Assembly (NCBI GenBank): GCA_009889585.1
Contig: WUQV01000288.1
Coordinates: forward strand, 1 to 8,355
DNA length: 8,355 nt
Direction: 5' to 3'
DNA from: Candidatus Bathyarchaeota archaeon
Lineage (GTDB): Archaea > Thermoproteota > Bathyarchaeia > Bathyarchaeales > WUQV01
Positions 6,157 through 8,355 of this stretch are shown one piece after another. Position numbers and translations under genes: made by a program. The number at the start of each line of letters is the position of its first letter. The stretch's first letter is position 1. Below the pieces are notes generated by a model. It ran no database searches, was not told the origin of the DNA, and saw only the letters and a program-made list of their open reading frames with translations.

Positions 6157-6454
6157 ATGGTCAGTGAAATCAGCCTTAAAGAGTATAAAGAGGCGTGGGG
6201 AGAGACGACCTTACGAGAGGTAAAGGAGAGGTGTTATGGGGCATACAGCCGCTTATGTCATAGTAAACGCCTTCTTAGTCTTCGTTGACTTATACGCTTG
6301 GCCACATTACCTTTGGTTTCTATGGCCTCTAGCTGGATGGGGTATAGGCCTTACTTTCCACATAATCTTCAGTAGAAAAAGCTACGTATTGGCCGATCTC
6401 AAGAAGAAAGAGGCCATGGCCGAGCTATTAGCTCGTGAAAAGAGGCCTCCATAG
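6157..6454 (+). CDS. 2TM-domain small membrane protein; N-terminus possibly frameshifted
   Basis: The intact frame from ATG 6236 gives 72 residues with two membrane helices (about 5-21 and 25-43) separated by WPHYLW, and the strongly conserved FLWPLAGWGIGL..H pattern of the 2TM domain family (Pfam PF13239). A charged tail follows. In this family the helices are usually preceded by a charged amphipathic stretch. Exactly that is encoded upstream in another frame from ATG 6157 (SLKEYKEAWGE, LREVKER), breaking off at about 6228 where a one-base shift would join it to GVMGHTAAYVIVNAF. The promoter at 6112-6127 also points to 6157. Against this, GGAG at 6225-6228 is an ideal ribosome site for 6236. 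So either a short protein starts at 6236, or the full one (about 98 residues) is broken by one indel. Its function is unknown; it is often a sensor or anchor domain. Confidence 0.75.
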
Positions 6455-6477
6455 CTTAAAGCGATATAGGAATGGCC

Positions 6478-6516
6478 TTATAAGCTAAAATTTACCTCTA
6501 AAGCCTAAACGGAGGG
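6478..6516 (+). promoter_or_regulatory. Promoter and ribosome site of the pyruvate-kinase-like gene
   Basis: TTATAAG at 6478-6484 is a TATA box predicting transcription from about 6507. GGAGGG at 6511-6516 is a Shine-Dalgarno site 11 bases before the ATG at 6528, somewhat long spacing. Confidence 0.45.
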
Positions 6517-6527
6517 TTACGGGAATC

Positions 6528-7190
6528 ATGTTTAAGGATAAGGCCGTCCGTTATTTCGACGAACCAGGCCCCCAGGATACCGAGCCTTTAATCGAAGCCG
6601 TTAAGGATAGGGTCAAGGAGCTCGCTGTAAAATACGTTGTCGTAGCTTCTGAAAGCGGGAGAACGGCGTTGAAGGTCGCACGGGCGTTAAGGGATCTGAA
6701 CGTGAAGGTTGTTTGCGTATCCGCTTACGCTGGGGTAAGGCTTGCTCAACCGGAGGGGAAGTGGCCAAGCATAACGGGCGATGTTAGGAAAGAGCTTGAG
6801 GATTTAGGCGTTAAAATTATCGAGGAGACCCCTTGGATTTTCAAGGGGGTTAGCTTCGACTCTCAATTCCTTAAAAGGGGTGCGCCATCGTGGGCCATTC
6901 ACGAGTTTTTAAGCAGGGCCATGGGCTATGGATTTAAAACGGCGATAGAGGTGGCTTTAATCGCCGCTGAAGCTGGGGCCGTGCCGATCGACGAGGAGGT
7001 TGTGGCAATTGCGGGAACTGGTTGGCTTGGCGGTGGAGCGGATTGTGCAATGGTGGTGAGGCCTTCGGTTGTTCCTAAGGTAGTAGATGTGGAGATGGGG
7101 ATAGAGGTTAGAGAGATAATAGCGATGCCAAGGATGAAGTTCGATAGAAGGTTGATCGAGAAGTTAAAAGAGGCCGGGGAAACAGTATAG
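6528..7190 (+). CDS. Stand-alone pyruvate kinase C-terminal (alpha/beta) domain protein
   Basis: This intact 220-residue protein matches the archaeal family that contains only the regulatory C-terminal alpha/beta domain of pyruvate kinase (Pfam PK_C, COG1751). Diagnostic features: YFDEPGPQDTE (9-19), VKYVVVASESGRTALKVA (34-51, the GETA-type nucleotide/effector turn), a KVVCVSAYAG strand (60-69), GFKTAIEVALIAAEAG (135-150) and the glycine-rich IAGTGWLGGGADCAMVV (161-177). It lacks the TIM-barrel catalytic domain, so it is not a pyruvate kinase; such proteins have no established biochemical role and may bind a phosphorylated ligand. The C-terminal REIIAMPR (195-202) is also typical. It has its own promoter and appears monocistronic. 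The clean frame contrasts with its neighbours. Confidence 0.85.
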   Translation: MFKDKAVRYFDEPGPQDTEPLIEAVKDRVKELAVKYVVVASESGRTALKVARALRDLNVKVVCVSAYAGVRLAQPEGKWPSITGDVRKELEDLGVKIIEETPWIFKGVSFDSQFLKRGAPSWAIHEFLSRAMGYGFKTAIEVALIAAEAGAVPIDEEVVAIAGTGWLGGGADCAMVVRPSVVPKVVDVEMGIEVREIIAMPRMKFDRRLIEKLKEAGETV

Positions 7191-7225
7191 ATATCAAGAC
7201 GATGAAGGCGAACGTGATTAAGATT

Positions 7226-7239
7226 AAGCGATCTCGCTT
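7226..7239 (+). terminator. Short hairpin after the pyruvate-kinase-like gene
   Basis: AAGCG (7226-7230)/CGCTT (7235-7239) with a 4-base loop (or 6 bp closing a 2-base loop), followed by T-rich sequence. It lies 36 bases past the stop, between convergent genes, so it may help end transcription. Confidence 0.3.
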
Positions 7240-7286
7240 TACCGTTGCTTGTTGCTATTCGCTAATTCTAAAAACCTTTGGAATAT

Positions 7287-7654
7287 CTATCTTCCACTAT
7301 ACATCGGACAGCTTTCCTTATCGCAAGGACCAGTTATGCTTCCCCTCACTTCTTCTGAAAGCCATCCAACGTACAGTTTTTGCCTTCCGATTTTATTTTC
7401 CGGATGCTTACAGTACAAGCTCCAAGCGGGCGGATTTAGCAACCCAGTAAAGTGAAAATCAGCCTCCACAGCCTCTAGATATCGGCAATTCCTTAAGAAA
7501 TTCCAGAAATTAACGTTTTCAATAGCATCCTTTATTTCATCCTTACTCTCTCAAGGTCGCTCGGAAGATGCCTTAAGCATTCCTTGGCTTCATCTAAATC
7601 CAATTTAATGGTTATTTCCTTCGCCTCAGGCAACGGCCTCCTTCCCTTAGCCAT
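7287..7654 (-). pseudogene. Cys-containing small protein of unknown family, one frameshift
   Basis: A good Shine-Dalgarno site (GGAGGGG, minus strand just upstream) precedes ATG 7654. The first frame reads MAKGRRPLPEAKEITIKLDL then DEAKECLRHLPSDLER and stops at 7532 after 40 residues. One base over, the sequence continues from about 7547 with SKDEIKDAIENVNFWNFLRN, then EADFHFTG, YCKHPENK and a final CDKESCPMYSGR, ending at 7287. One missing base in the GAGAGAG run (about 7547) explains it, giving about 122 residues. The last part has three Cys (YCKHP, and C-x4-C in CDKESCP) plus His, suggesting zinc or iron-sulfur binding. An automatic call would report only the C-terminal 60 residues from a GTG at 7469. 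I do not recognise the family. It converges with the pyruvate-kinase-like gene. Confidence 0.55.
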
Positions 7655-7710
7655 CGTTTCCCCTCCTCGCTCCTTAGAACATCATGGGATAAGCGGATGA
7701 CGCTTTAACT

Positions 7711-7831
7711 TTATCGTGCCCCCCTGTCTATTATCTCGTCGGGTAGCTCAGCTAACTCCTCAGTACTTCGGCCCCTTGCGACCTTCTCATGATCCTCCTA
7801 GGACGGCATGCACTTCAGCAATCAGAGGCAT
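7711..7831 (-). pseudogene. Small charged fragment upstream of the Cys protein
   Basis: From ATG 7831 the frame reads MPLIAEVHAVLGGS and stops. With one G removed near 7796 it runs on as EDHEKVARGRSTEEL and AELPDEIIDRGAR to TAA 7713-7711, 39 residues in all. The 'EKVARG-STEELAEL' pattern reminds me of the C-terminal tails of small archaeal antitoxins, but this is weak. It lies 56 bases upstream of the Cys protein on the same strand and divergently from the nucleotidyltransferase. It could be a small gene with an indel or a chance frame. Confidence 0.3.
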
Positions 7832-7936
7832 TTAATGAGCGTTTGAACCTTAGATGTGTTGATCACAAAACCTCAATACGAAGGAGGAACTTCCCCTTCG
7901 CGCCGCCGAGGGTCAAATCGAGTTTTAGCGATAACG

Positions 7937-7943
7937 CATATTA
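7937..7943 (+). promoter_or_regulatory. Possible TATA box for the nucleotidyltransferase
   Basis: CATATTA is centred 24 bases upstream of the GTG at 7964. If real, the mRNA is leaderless, which would agree with the lack of a ribosome site there. Confidence 0.3.
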
Positions 7944-7963
7944 GGCCGGCTTACCCTATCCAT

Positions 7964-8355
7964 GTGGTCTTGCCGGAATTAAAGAAGTTGAAAGAGCTCG
8001 TGGCAGAGGTCTGTAAGAATGTTAGTTGCGACTATGTGTTGCTCTACGGATCTTATGCCAAAGGATTGGCGAAGCCCTATAGCGATATCGATCTTGCAAT
8101 AGCATTCAAAAGTGGTGAGGACGCGTTTATTAAAGCTGCAGAAGTTGCATTTGAGCTTGAGGAGATGCTGAATATAAGAGTTAGCGCAGTTCCAATAAAC
8201 GCTATCGATGATTATGTGCTTAAGTACGAAGTCTATAGTGAGGGGCTCCTCTTATACTGCGAAAATTTCAAGAGGTATTTAGATGATAAGGTAAACGCCA
8301 TTGACTTATTCCTAGACTTCCAGCATCATTTTGAGAAGTTCTATAGGAGAGCTAT
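7964..8355 (+). CDS. Minimal nucleotidyltransferase (MNT/MntA-like), 3' end outside window
   Basis: The open frame gives 130 codons up to the window edge. It has the pol-beta-type signature LLYGSYAKG (GS at 29-30) followed by YSDIDLAIAF (Asp41, Asp43), the metal-binding pair of MNT proteins. MNT proteins often pair with a downstream HEPN (DUF86) gene, either as an antitoxin that AMPylates a HEPN RNase toxin or in other accessory roles; any such partner would lie right of the window. The third acidic residue, usually in a hydrophobic strand such as VDLV, is replaced: the strand reads NIRVSAVPIN with Ser74. The start is uncertain: GTG 7964 is chosen because a TATA-like box lies 24 bases upstream, but the frame is open back to 7847. 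Residues 105-130 (DFQHHFEKFYRR) look like the helical tail. Confidence 0.8.
   Translation, partial: MVLPELKKLKELVAEVCKNVSCDYVLLYGSYAKGLAKPYSDIDLAIAFKSGEDAFIKAAEVAFELEEMLNIRVSAVPINAIDDYVLKYEVYSEGLLLYCENFKRYLDDKVNAIDLFLDFQHHFEKFYRRA

Noticed and set aside
7202..7455. Two overlapping plus-strand ORFs after the pyruvate-kinase-like gene
   Set aside because: They lie antisense to the Cys-containing minus-strand frame and lack coding character.
7736..7800. GGGTAGCTCAG, resembling a tRNA D-arm
   Set aside because: There is no matching T-loop, anticodon arm or acceptor stem downstream; it is better explained as antisense to the charged minus-strand fragment.

Overview
The window looks archaeal, probably from the TACK branch (Thermoproteota or a Bathyarchaeia-like lineage). 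The rank is an inference. The support is AT-rich TATA boxes about 25 bases upstream of several starts, apparently leaderless genes beside genes with GGAG ribosome sites, and gene content dominated by families common in archaea: TldD/TldE, VapBC with an AbrB-type antitoxin, a PaREP1/HEPN-like protein, a stand-alone pyruvate-kinase C-terminal-domain protein, and a minimal nucleotidyltransferase.

Layout. 1-1616 (+): the 3' end of tldD and a complete pmbA/tldE, overlapping by one base. 1617-1913: spacer with terminator-like hairpins. 1914-3535 (+): a two-gene ABC-2 export operon (ATPase, permease) that once overlapped as GTGA but now carries about five single-base frameshifts and an altered Walker A residue. 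3536-3675: spacer. 3676-4513 (-): an antitoxin/toxin pair, vapB intact and vapC frameshifted before its last catalytic acids, followed by a small broken reading frame. 4514-5038: mostly non-coding. 5039-5633 (-): a PaREP1/HEPN-like gene and a 43-residue ORF with its own TATA box. 5634-6156: spacer plus the remains of an unrecognised plus-strand gene. 6157-6454 (+): a small two-transmembrane protein, possibly frameshifted near its start. 6528-7190 (+): an intact pyruvate-kinase C-terminal-domain protein. 7287-7831 (-): a broken cysteine-containing small protein and an upstream charged fragment. 7964-8355 (+): a nucleotidyltransferase running off the right edge.

How the parts fit. TldD/TldE is a cytoplasmic metalloprotease complex and looks functional. 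The ABC exporter downstream would be a natural companion for a peptide-processing protease, but it looks dead and has its own promoter region. The middle and right of the window resemble an accessory island of toxin-antitoxin-type genes in different states of decay.

The strongest pattern is that at least eight reading frames are broken by single-base indels, often in short homopolymer runs, while tldE, the pyruvate-kinase-like gene, vapB and the PaREP1-like gene are clean. This is either real gene decay in an island or localised consensus error; raw reads would decide. I saw no convincing wholly new defence or mobile system. The best leads are the 43-residue gene with a leaderless-type promoter, the nucleotidyltransferase that lacks the usual third acidic residue, and the broken Cys-containing protein.
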